A stretch of DNA of 64,000 nucleotides. Source: Alligator mississippiensis. Lineage: Eukaryota > Chordata > Crocodylia > Alligatoridae. Where the stretch lies: the NCBI RefSeq assembly GCF_030867095.1, contig NC_081825.1:49404501-49468500 (forward strand), read 5' to 3'. The position numbers were made by a program, and so were the translations under genes. Every line of letters starts with the position of its first letter. Position 1 is the first letter of the stretch. The notes beneath the pieces are model-generated. The model had not been told where the DNA came from, did no database searches, and saw only the letters and a program-made list of their open reading frames with translations. Below are positions 47,790 to 58,530 of the stretch, one piece after another.

Positions 47790-49160
47790 ACAGCGGGATC
47801 CCAATATACCTCCTGTCAGTATATCAATCTTCTACCAGAAGGCAAGGTAGAAATAAACTTATAAACTCATCAAATCAGAGATGCATAAGCTTTCATGAGT
47901 GAGTTTGATTCATCAGATGCTATGAGAGAAAGCAGGCTATCAAATAGAGAGATCAGAATATAAAAGACAGGAAAGGGAGGCATTGCTGGAAGAGGCCAGC
48001 ATGTAATAAAATCCATAGGAACAAAGGGTCACAAAAGCTAATTCAGGTAATGGGATAAGAATACATAGTCCCTGTTTATACCATACATAACACAATCCAG
48101 TCTGTGGATGACTTCTTGTTCCAATGTTGTTCCACAACTTTGCATTCAAGTCAGCTTTTAAAGTTTTGCTGTGTAGGAACAGCTATTCTAAGGTCATAGA
48201 CAGATTGTCCAGGAGGGTTTCTTAATGTTTTTGGACTTTGTCAGATTGATATCCTTTCATTCTTTCACTTTTCAATTGCCCTGTCTCAACATAGACAGCA
48301 GAGGGGCATTCTAAGTAGCTAATGGCAGATATCACATAAGCAGAGGTGCAGTGAATGAACCTCAGATGTTATAAACTTTGTTATTTGGTCCAGTGATGAT
48401 GTGGCCTGTATAAGGGGGCACTGCTTGCATCTGGGTCCAGTGGAAGGTCTGGTGCCTCAGTAAGAGTGAGTTAGCCTGTTGCTCAAGAAATACCATTTGA
48501 GGTTGGGGGTCTGTCAGTAAGCCAGGACAGGTTTGTCCCCCATGGCTACTTTGAGATGATTGTGCTTTTCCAAAAGAAGTTAGGTCATTAATGATATGTC
48601 CAAGCTGTGCAAGCTTAGAGCTGCAAGTGACAACCAGAGGGATTCTGCTGTCTTGGAGGCTGGTATTGTAGCAGGTGAGAGTATGGTCCAAGTCTGCCTT
48701 TGTTGGCTTGAGTGGCTACAGTTTTGGGACTGCATTTTAATTATAGGAATCCCTGATCCAGATTCTTAAGGTCTGCATCCCAATTGGTGGGAACAAAGCA
48801 GATATGGTTGCAATAGAGAACTCTGCTGTAGAAATGATGGATCTAGCGAACTCAGAATGAAAAGCTGGTGGAGTGAAGGCAGCTGTGGCGGTCAGAGAGT
48901 TCTGATTTTATGTGGCAGTGATATGGCCACTGCAAGCTTTTACCGTGCTGCCTAGGAAATGAATTTACTGGGTAGAGTACTCTAGAATCAGTTTGATAGA
49001 AGAGTGGAAGTTGTTAAATTCCTGGGGGAATTTCTCTAGAGATTCCTTCCCATGTGTCCATAGGATGAAAATGTCAACAATGTGCCTTAGGTCTATGAGG
49101 GGGTTAGAAGGGCAGCTGCAGAGGAAAAGGACTTCAAGGTCTGGCATAAGTATATTGGCA
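47790..49160 (-). mobile_element. Penelope-like element, RT to tail, antisense
   Basis: The minus-strand text runs from RT (RHIVDIFILWTHGKESLEKF, NNFHSSIKLILEYS, where the consensus is YIDDIFxIW) through NWDADLKNL and SRIPLVVTCSSKLAQLGHII to a region before the Cys motif. A tail with GCATAAGCTTTCATGAG and AGAAGGCAAGGTAG follows at 47,790-47,930. Many interruptions show it is long dead. A PLE is distinguished from LINEs by the FNNFHxxIKLTLEYS block. Confidence 0.7.
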
Positions 49161-49164
49161 TATT

Positions 49165-49575
49165 GGGGGCCAAGTTTCAGTTTGAATCAGGGTTCTACAG
49201 TCAAACAAAATTAAAAATCCCAAGGTGGAAGTCCAGGGGCAGAATCCAAGTCCAAGGCCAAATAAGAGTTTTGGAGTCAGAGACCAAGTTACCAAAATCA
49301 AAAGGAACTTACAAAGAGTCAGAGCCAAGTAGGGTCAGAAGGCAGCAAACAGAGCACAGGATCAAGGAAGGCTCATCACAACAAACTTTCAGGCAAAACT
49401 GTTGGCTAGCCTGCAGTCTACTACCACACAGAGAATTAAATAAGAAGGCTGCTCTCCCCAACAGCCAGTCAGGGTGTCCTAACAGTGGCCAGCTGGTTCA
49501 TCAGCCAGGGTTGGGCTGCTAGTTTGCTTCTGGCCAGTTAGGCAAGTAGGCCAGGCTGGATGGACTACTTCAGCC
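49165..49575. repeat. unclassified repeat-like block
   Basis: Purine-rich repeats of GGAGTCAGAGACCAAG and GTCAGAGCCAAG type, then an AGCCAGTCAGGGTGTCC block. It abuts the Penelope-like element, but whether it belongs to it is unclear. Confidence 0.35.
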
Positions 49576-50006
49576 CCTTGACATCTGTCCCCTTTGAATA
49601 GTTAGTAATCATTCATTTTTTCCACTGCATAGCAAACCTACAGATCCCTTGATCTTTCTAATGCATCTAACATTTGTTTTCAATATCTCTTGTCAGTTGT
49701 AATGTTTTGCCTTTGCTTATCCTTACCCATCTGTGTTAATCCTCTGTATACTTCCACAGTTGTCTACTTTCCCATCCATTGTTGCTAAGTATCTTGCTTG
49801 ATTTACAGATAAATGAAAAGCTCTCAAGTTCAGAAAGGTAGCAGTCACAAGTAATTATCTCATGGTCTATTAAGTCAGCATTATTACAAACATTTCAATA
49901 TGTATTGTGTAGTATAGAAAAAAGGAAAATCAGCTATCAGTCATTCCAGATTAGTAAGCACACTATAATAATGAGAGAAAAGAGTTTTAGTAAACAGATT
50001 ATTTAC

Positions 50007-50237
50007 CTATATTTTCTCCAAGTTTTTCTTCTTCAATCTCCTGTTCAGCCTCTGTTGTACAACGGTACCCTTTTTTCTTAAGCACATGGCAGATGAGAAC
50101 CCCCAAGAGGCCCATGATGAAAAAAACAGGAACTACTGCAAAAGCAACATATTCTGGGTGGTGAGTAACATCACTGGGAGGTTTAGCTGTAGTACTTTCC
50201 AAACCATGGCTTGCCAAAGGAGATGGAAATCTTTGAT
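50007..50237 (-). CDS. RELL1: RELL1 exon 2 (ectodomain end and transmembrane segment)
   Basis: RELL1 is a single-pass membrane protein of the RELT family (RELT, RELL1, RELL2), TNF-receptor-related proteins known to associate with RELT. Exon 2 supplies residues 1-77 of the in-window product. A Ser/Thr/Pro-rich stalk with little conservation comes first, then a hydrophobic segment at about residues 31-53 (VPVFFIMGLLGVLICHVL), then the juxtamembrane KKKGYRCTTEAEQ stretch, which closely matches remembered human RELL1. The acceptor AG is at 50,238-50,239 after a pyrimidine-rich tract, and the donor GT is at 50,005-50,006 (ATAG|GTAAAT). The exon enters with two bases of a split codon and leaves with one, fitting exon 3. 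An earlier ATG at about 50,257 is intronic. Exon 1 with the signal peptide is not visible in the 13.7 kb upstream. Confidence 0.95.
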
Positions 50238-51157
50238 CTATGTAAATAAACAAACACATAGTTACTAGGATGCTTGTAAAAGCACCTCCAACCTGTGAAG
50301 TATTTGGTGGACTGGGATTGTATGAAGTGAAATCTATGAATGTCTTTCCACTAATTTAAGTTAGCTATGGACTATGTCCATTAATGAATTAGAACTCACA
50401 CCCCTGTAAAAGTAGGGTTTCTCCACTTACAAGTGAAGAAAGTAGAACAAAAAGGTGAAGTTACTCAAGGCCCCAGGGCAGTTTATGGGCAGAGCTGGGA
50501 ATAAAAGTAATACCTGGCAGGCTAAGCTCCAATTTTGTGGCCACATTCATTGCACAAATATTTATTAAACTCAGAAAACAGGGGATGGTGAAGCATAACT
50601 GGAATTCTAAGCCTCCCACAGTCTGAGAGCAGATATTAGATTTAGCATTAAGCCTCCCGGACAACCTGGACTTACTCTTTCTATATTAGAATGCTGCAAA
50701 ACATTTCAAGCTGTAGCTATCCCTTTATGATCTCATGTGGTTTTTGCTCTACTCTTCCTCCTCAATTTTCATCTCATGCTAATCAACAAGACTATTATTT
50801 TGCAAGTCCATTATTTAATACAATAATATTTTAAAAATTTAAAAGTGTCTAACGTTTCTTCTCATAAAAAGGCACGTGTTTTGGTCTAAGAACTTTAAAT
50901 CTCTCTCATTACAAAGGTTGCCGTCCCTTTTAGTTTGTAACAATTTTTTACAGATTTGGTCAAATCCACTCTCTGTAGTATACGCGGTGCTAAATACATA
51001 CATTATACTGTAAAAAAATGGAAGCTATTAATCACTAGTCATGATTTGTTATGTGAAATATTGCATCCCTACACACTTAAGGTACTTTTTTAAGTGTCCT
51101 GCATTTGAAGGGAAAATTGGGTAGAGTTTGTTCCTAGGACATAAGTTATGATGCAGG

Positions 51158-51385
51158 GATGACCAATCTGTGGCATGCATTCCGTAAATGCCAAGGGTAG
51201 TTCTATGTATGGCACACAGCAGATTGGGGAAGGGACAAGAAGCACAGCAGCAGATAGGAGAGGGAGCAGAAGGCAAAGCAGAAGATCAGGCAAGAAGCAC
51301 AGAGCACAAACAGAACACTGGGAAGGGAATCAGAATGGCACTCAGAGGACACAGGTCTTAATTTGTGTCATGCCTCCCTAAAAGT
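51158..51385. mobile_element. hAT-like repeat, ends unresolved
   Basis: The left end CAGGGATGACCAATCTGTGG resembles hAT termini. The interior is an AGCAGAAG-rich purine block. The right end is not clear. Confidence 0.35.
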
Positions 51386-51424
51386 TGTAATGTATGCAAA
51401 AGATGCATTTGATACCAATACTTC

Positions 51425-51959
51425 CAGTTGAAGTGGAAACAGGAAATGTCATTGCTCAGCCTCAGTTTTCAGAAGTATCATGGTGACCCCTTGTTTATGG
51501 TTGTTAACAAGTTTAGAAGTTCATGTGTATGTGCATGTGCAAATATTTATTAAATGAGTGTGGTAGAAGAAGAAACCTTTTCAGATTTAAACGTTTTGTA
51601 AATATTAACAGCAATATAAACCAGTAAACATTTAGGTTACTAGTTAATCTAGTACGTTACAAAACAAAAATGTATGATACTTTGTACTATATATTATGCT
51701 ATGTTCCGATAACTAAATGCAAAGATTTGTATGTTACATTTCAATAATTAAAAAGCAAATAACTACAAGCAAAATATGAACTATTTTGAAAAGAGAAGGT
51801 GCAATCCAAATGTTGCAATTTTTGCAACAATTCCACTGAGATAAAAAAAAAAAAAAACTTATCAAGTTTTTCTCTACTGCAGTGGTGGGGGGGGGGTAGG
51901 AAAAGAAATATAATCACATGCCATTTCGATGATTTACGAAGAAAACTGCTTTCTTCAAA
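51425..51959 (+). repeat. direct duplication, copy A
   Basis: A 535-bp segment starting CAGTTGAAGTGGAAACAGG and ending TTTCTTCAAA, repeated at 52,364-52,885. It lies in RELL1 intron 1 and holds no recognised transposon termini. Confidence 0.95.
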
Positions 51960-52363
51960 TACTGACCAATTAAAAAACAAACATGGGAACCAATATAATT
52001 AGCAACATATAACCCATATGGCAGATTGGTCTTTCTTAAATAAATTATGCCTCAAAGACTCATTTGTTCTTAAAGCATGCATTTTATTTTGATTGAAACC
52101 AATCTTAGTTTCATCTGTATCACTGCATTGAGCAAGCCAGGTTGCCATACTGAAATACCCTCAGGGTCATCAATGGAGAGAGTATGAAATGATGCCCCTG
52201 TCAGCAGTAAGTAGAAACTTAATAGCTCTCTTTCTTGCTTCTTTTTACTGCTCACAAGCTTGGCTGTTACTCCATTTACCCAGTTCCTTCTTTTGTTTTT
52301 TTTCACTCCCCCGTCCTTGAATTCTGAAATACTTCTTTATTTATGGTACTCTGATGTCATCAG

Positions 52364-52885
52364 CAGTTGAAGTGGAAACAGGAAATGTCATTGCTCAGCC
52401 TCAGTTTTCAGAAGTATCATGGTGACCCCTTGTTTATGGTTGTTAACAAGTTTAGAAGTTCATGTGTATGTGCAAATATTTATTAAATGAGCGTGGTAGA
52501 AGAAACCTTTTCAGATTTAAACGTTTTGTAAATATTAACAGCAATATAAACCAGTAAGCATTTAGGTTACTAGTTAATCTAGTACGTTACAAAACAAAAA
52601 CGTATGATACTTTGTACTATATATTATGCTATGTTCCGATAACTAAATGCAAAGATTTGTATGTTACATTTCAATAATTAAAAAGCAAATAACTACAAGC
52701 AAAATATGAACTATTTTGAAAAGAGAAGGTGCAATCCAAATGTTGTAATTTTTGCAACAATTCCACTGAGATAAAAAAAAAAATCTTATCAAGTTTTTCT
52801 CTACTGCAGTGGTGGGGGGGGGTAGGAAAAGAAATATAATCACATGCCATTTCGATGATTTACGAAGAAAACGGCTTTCTTCAAA
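52364..52885 (+). repeat. direct duplication, copy B
   Basis: A 522-bp copy of 51,425-51,959. By eye about six substitutions, a 6-bp and a 3-bp indel and homopolymer length changes separate them, so divergence is near 1-2%. 404 bp of single-copy sequence lies between. Confidence 0.95.
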
Positions 52886-54334
52886 AATCTAATAAATGTA
52901 ATAAAATTTTCTGTTTATTACATTTGAAATGCATCAGTCAGGTCCTCAGTACTCTCTCGTTGATAAAGGTGCTCAACAAAAGTATTGAAGAATCTAAATA
53001 ATGATGTTATATAATTAGTAATAACCTGACCTATATTTTCCCAGACAACTTACGAAAAATAGACTCTTGAACAAAGTTGTCCACTGGGAACTTGTCTCCC
53101 CCAAGAAAGTTTTACTTGAAGGGATTCTTCTGGCATAGTGCTATCAGCATAACAATCGGTAGAATACTTTTGTATTTGGCTGTCTCCCAGAGCAACATAT
53201 TCACAGGCAGATGGCACTGCCAAGAAACATGTGATACCGTAGAGTAGTCATCTCAGGATCCCTGCAGCCAAGCATGTTATTTTGTAGCAGTTTTTTGCCA
53301 TGCCTTCTGGTATGCCAACACTCCTTTCATAGAACCTTTCATAGAACTGCGTAGGTTTGAAGTCAGATTCCTACAAAACCCTGTTACATCCTATAATATA
53401 CTTATTTTTTTACATCATTTTTTCCATCTCATCACTAAAACCACGGATGACAGACTAGCAGAGCTGTAGTGTCTCTTAAGGAGCCAGACATAAAATAAAG
53501 AAACTAAGAATAAGTGAAAGAGAAACAGTAAATGCAGCCAATTAGTTGCCGTAGGAATTCACTGAATAATTACACACAGTAGCAGTGGTTTAAGCCTCAT
53601 TCAAGCACTTGTAAAGGAAGCCTGGAACAGGTAGCAGTAGCTCCAAAACGTTCTCACATGGAAGGCCACATTTCTGAACATGTGCACCAAGTTCATCCCA
53701 GTTCTGCTACACCCAAACAGCAAGATGACAACTAGTCAGATGGTAAGAAACAGGTAGCAGCAACCACTATTTGGAAGCTTGCAATCCTGGACTGCCATCA
53801 GCCAGTGGCCAGCTTGACCCTCCGCTACGAACAATCATTCTCCACACTGTGTAGTGCCTGCTTTGATCAGAACACGTAGAGTATCTGGGTCTGCTTTAAA
53901 AGTTGAAGGATGTCTTGATGCACTTCTTGACCCTTCTATCTTTCCAATTAGTCGCCAAATTTCACATTCTCCCAAATGGGGAGTCTGAAGGAGCTCAAAA
54001 ATAGACATCTTTTTTGTTCCTTATCAACTCACCAGATGTAGCAAAGATATTCCTCAAAGACACCCTAGCTAGCAGAGGTCACTGAGGCAGCCAAATAGAA
54101 TTAGTGCGGTATGAAGGAATATCAAACGGCCAAAAATAACTGCTTTAATTTCCTACATTTTTTTACCTCAGGCTCTATGAAATTTTGAAGCTTCAATCAC
54201 CAGTTGCTTCAGGACGCTTTAACAGCATATAGCATGACAAGTATATGAACAGTACTTTTAACCCTTATGGCTTTAGAAGTGTTTGCATAACTTTCAGGGA
54301 GCATATTAAAGACTGCTAACCTTAGCACAGCCAG

Positions 54335-54605
54335 AAGGCAAGGTAAAGATACACCATATAGGCTGAATCAGAGCTGCATAAGCTTTTATGACATGCTCAC
54401 AAACTGAAGTAAACTGTTGCTTTACTTCATGAAGCAAGCTCATGAAAGCTTATGCCTCTCCAATTCAGTTAGACTATGTGGTGCATCTCTTACTTGCCCT
54501 CTGCCTGTGATAAGATGGAATAGAGGTACTATACAGACTAAATGAATAAGAGGCATAAGCTTTCATGAGCAAAAGCTCACACAAAAGATACTGAAGCAAG
54601 CTGAG
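54335..54605. mobile_element. Penelope-like tails in inverted arrangement
   Basis: Three tail blocks: a reverse copy at 54,335-54,407 (AGAAGGCAAGGTAAAGATAC, GCATAAGCTTTTATGA), a forward copy at 54,424-54,505 (TCATGAAAGCTTATGC, ACTTGCCCTCTGCC), and a reverse copy at 54,530-54,600 (GCATAAGCTTTCATGA). The first two face each other around a short spacer, making a long imperfect hairpin. Confidence 0.65.
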
Positions 54606-54862
54606 TTTTCTTATTGGTGTGGGACAAACCTCTACACAGAAAAGTCCAGGCAAAGATTAAATACTACTTTTAGGATAAGTCTGTGAAATGTTGCCGTAAG
54701 ACCCTAACGCTGCACATGCTAAGCTCACTGGCATTCTCCAAAAGTAGGCAAGATTCCCTCTGTCTGCCAACTAGTGAGACGACCAGAGTCCAAAGTTACA
54801 AGGTTAACCACACTGCTTCTTTCTCCTAAATCTCACTCCAGCATGCAAGTAATGTGGAAATA

Positions 54863-54867
<5 letters not shown>

Positions 54868-54893
<26 letters not shown>
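54868..54893 (+). repeat. poly-T tract
   Basis: About 26 T residues in RELL1 intron 1, that is poly-A on the gene's strand. Confidence 0.95.
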
Positions 54894-54894
<1 letters not shown>

Positions 54895-55110
54895 GACTGG
54901 GAAAGCTTCATGAAACAGTTTTACAATTATTTCTTTTTTTAAGTATGCACTGCAAATATTCACCCACCTATTTTAAACTACAGTAACACCACTGTGTCTC
55001 TGTTCTGCTGAAGTACAAAATATAGTTTCAAACATAGGAAAACAGCTGAAAAGCATTTCCAAAACTATGGGAATATCTTTTAGTGTTTCCTGTTGTACTA
55101 TTGTTTAGTA

Positions 55111-55375
55111 CAGTGATGCCCAACCTTTCCTGACTGGGAGCCAGATGAATGGTGTGGCGTCAGTCACAGGTCAGATCCAGTGCACAGGATTGGCCTGTGG
55201 ACCCGATCCAACATGAGGTCAGCATGAGCGCACACACCAGATTGGGCCTGCCACCCCAGAGCCGGCCCAGATCAGGCCCACCACCTCCCCCACACAGAAA
55301 AGGGGGCCCAGAAAAAGAGGAGAGCATAGATTTTGCTGTCAAAGAACTTTTTAAAGTTGAGAGAATAGCAACTTA
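55111..55375. mobile_element. hAT-like repeat, ends unresolved
   Basis: The left end CAGTGATGCCCAACC is a hAT-type terminus. GC-rich wording follows (GATCCAGTGCACAGG, GATCAGGCCC) before unique sequence. Confidence 0.45.
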
Positions 55376-56099
55376 AGACAATTTTGAGCTATATCAGACA
55401 GTTAAGTAATACACCATTCTTTAAACATAACAGCCCACCATTGCCCTTATATAATGAATTTGCCTATGTACGCTAATGGGAAGCAATACTCTCTTTGTAT
55501 ATGATTTATATTTATTTATTTGATGTATGCCATTCTTCCCAAGAAAGGCTCTAGGTAGCTTACAATAAGAGGACTGAAAAAAATTAAAAAGAGAACAGAG
55601 TAATTTATAAAACAGAAGCATGACAAGAGAAGAGGTTAAGTATTCTAAAATAAATTAATTTAAATTTAAAATATATAATATCATCTACACAAAATAAACA
55701 AAACCAGTATCCAAGAATCTAAGAGCTCTGCATAACTACAAATTTTCCCCTCATCTCACAAACTCAAGGAGCTTGTTCTTTCTCCTTGTTCTTCCCTATT
55801 ATAAAAGCCTCAAAGAAAAAATGGGCTTTGTATGACCAAAAGGTTAAGACCTACAATAATGAATAATATATACTTAAGAATATCTACAATGAAAAAACAG
55901 AATTAGAGCTAAATGAGTTCAGCCATCCACCCAACCTCGGAAATCACCAACTTGAAATCTTGAAGTCAAGCACCAACTTGGAGCTTCAAGTTGCAAAGCA
56001 CCAATGTGAAATCTAGTCAAGTCCACAGTTATGAAGATTGCTGTTAATGCTTACTATTTAAATTAAAAATATGAAAATGAGATTGTTAAGGTCCAAACA

Positions 56100-56164
56100 A
56101 TTGGGGGTTGGACTCGATGATCTATTGAGGTCCCTTCCGACCCTAACATCTATGAATCTATGAA
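56100..56164 (+). mobile_element. 65-bp CR1 3' end
   Basis: Only the last part of the CR1 3' UTR is present: GGTTGGACTCGATGATC, then CCTTCCGACCCTAACATC, then the ATGAATCTATGAA tail. It is nearly identical to 63,678-63,735, so it derives from the same young subfamily. Confidence 0.92.
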
Positions 56165-56177
56165 ACAGGAGAAGGTG

Positions 56178-56178
56178 A

Positions 56179-56206
<28 letters not shown>
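56178..56206 (+). repeat. poly-T tract
   Basis: Roughly 28 T residues shortly after the CR1 end. Confidence 0.95.
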
Positions 56207-56210
<4 letters not shown>

Positions 56211-56539
56211 GAAAAAAGTACAGCCAGTCTCAAATTCTGTCAAACACAGACAAAGGAAGAAATTCTATCTTATACAGGTTCTTTACTACATTCCTCATTA
56301 TAACATCCAAGTGCCATCCAATCACATTAGCAAAATGACTAATATCGGCCACATTTGTTCCCTCTTCTCTCCACCAAAAAAAAAGCGTATTATAGCTTTC
56401 CATTTTGATTGGTTCGTGTTTGCCAAATTGTTTTGTCTTGAAAAACAAGCTATTTATTCTGAGAGTTACAATAATCAGAGCTTGAGCCCACAAAAATTTT
56501 GTGTACTAATGAGCAGATGTGAACATGACTAATCACGCT

Positions 56540-56625
56540 GAGGCAAGGATGTTTATGGGTGATATCTTATATTGTACTGACTGCATGGTTAGGATAGACT
56601 TAGACAAGATTTTGGGTATGAGGTC
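56540..56625 (-). mobile_element. Penelope-like tail fragment, antisense
   Basis: GAGGCAAGGATGTTTATGGG, TGATATCTTATATTG and TTAGACAAGATTTTGGGT match the tail at 1,660-1,760 in order and orientation. Confidence 0.5.
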
Positions 56626-57989
56626 AACGAGGACCAAATTCAACCAGAATTTTCGAATTGCCCACAGCTGGACTGTGCCACATGCAGCACCTGCTCTGGC
56701 TGCTCCAGGACCTGCATCTCACAGGACAAGTCCCAGATCAGCTGAAGCAGGTATCAAACCTGGTATGCTGGAAAAGGGGAGAGGGGATGAGGTCCAGACT
56801 GGCCCAAACTACTCATCTGGCTTGTAGGGCTGGATGAGTTTGACATAGCTGTAATAGCCCTTATTAACTTTAAAAGTACACTATTTTCCTTCACCTGCAT
56901 TCAGAACTCTAGAATCTAATTGTCCCATATAACTTTAGTCGATTGAAGTCAGAAAGCTTAAATAAACCATGTACAGCTAACACACAGGCTAGCTACAAAT
57001 CTTCATGAGCATTAACTACACAACCCCCAATATTTCCTGGCAACACCAGATCATTTAAATAGTAAAAATAAAAATTAAGTTAATACTTTACTTATAATTT
57101 TATAGAAAATGTAGATTGTGCTCAGCCCTCTCACAGGGTAAATTCTCATGTTTAAAAATATACGGTGTAAAAAATTATTAACAATGAGCAAGACAAAAAA
57201 CCTACACATACAAGAATAACCAAGAAGTACCGACAGAATAATCTTTCTCATACTTTGTAACTGAATGGGTACCCGCTCATGTGGAGAACAAAGCTTCTAG
57301 TATTGATTTATTCATCCATCAAATACCTTTACACAACATGTCAAAAACTTTCCCCTAAAACTATTCAGTACACCATCATGAGATTTAAATGCTCATAGTA
57401 AAAAAAGAGATGCAAAAAATTAACTTTATTTTTAATTTGAAATGGAAATACTAACGAGTCCACAAATGCCAAGAAAATTCAATTAGTTTTTGTCAAAGTT
57501 ACTCACACCATTATGCCAAGTATCTTTAAGGACTGCTTCTCTTCAGGACTGCAAAATCTTTAAAATAAAGTGTTTGAGAGCTGTTACATGACTGAAAGTC
57601 ATGTTAGTCAATTCCTTATTTGTTTGTATTAGTCCAGTAACATTTTTTCTTGTTAAATACACCCTCTGGACCATCAAAAGCAGCATCGGGTACATACACA
57701 TTGAATATACAACCCAAAGTTGGAAGAAGACATTAAGCGTTTAATGTCATCACATGGATACGGTGAACCTCAAATACTGCACAGATTTTGGTCTCGGAAA
57801 GTTAATCAAAGTCAACCTTGTCTAGCTGTGGACCTTTAGTTGGAATTTTTGGTCGGATTACATCATTCATTTAAAATTAATCTCTTTTCGATCTACTACA
57901 AACATTCTGATATTCTGCCTCAAAAAAAATAGTCTCATCTGTGAAGGATATTTGTCTTGCTCCAAATGTACGTCATTACATCAGCACTG

Positions 57990-58530
57990 TTCACCCTACC
58001 GCAGAGGCTCTCTAGGTAAGCCCCTTCCAGGGAGGCCATGATGTCGGTGAAATGCCAATGTGAAATGCCTCACACACCTCCTGAGTGGGAGATCAGGAAG
58101 CAGCTGCAGATCTTCCTGCAGCCCTTCCAGTCCAACCCCACATGCTTCTCTATCAGGTGGGTGGGACTCTCCCACAGCCCCGTTTCCAGGACAAACATGC
58201 AAGATTGGACTGGGAAACGCCGAGGCAAGAAAACGTACTCTGGCTACAGCCCTTAGCACTGCTTAGCCAAAGGAGTTGGGCTGGGCTGGGCTGGAGCAGC
58301 CATTTGTAGGTAACAAGGATACTCAGGGCAGGTCAAACCACCCGCCTCCTTCTCCACTCCTGCAAATACCAGCGGGGCAAAAGGGAGTTTTGCCCAGGGC
58401 ACAAGCCTCACCCTGGCTGCAAACTGCTGTGGTAAGCAGAGGCAGCACAATGGTGATTCTCAACTACAGGTGCCAAATCCCAAAGTTACAGAGGATGCCC
58501 TCATTCTAAAAAAGACTGAGAACCACTAAG
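57990..58530. mobile_element. hAT-like repeat
   Basis: The right end, read inverse, is AGTGGTTCTCAGTC, the terminus style of the element at 3,674. The interior is GC-rich relative to the intron and yields several overlapping shadow frames. The left boundary is uncertain. Confidence 0.45.

Larger units (their letters stand above)
46059..50006 (-). other. RELL1 intron between exons 2 and 3
   Basis: A 3.9-kb intron dominated by a decayed Penelope-like element (47,790-49,160) and an unclassified repeat-like block (49,165-49,575). 46,100-46,860 is AT-rich and featureless. 47,390-47,600 resembles hAT-type debris. Confidence 0.85.

Noticed and set aside
58038-58309. cluster of overlapping frames as a possible exon
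   Set aside because: Ends in a hAT-type terminus at about 58,529, and several frames on both strands are open together. Treated as a repeat.
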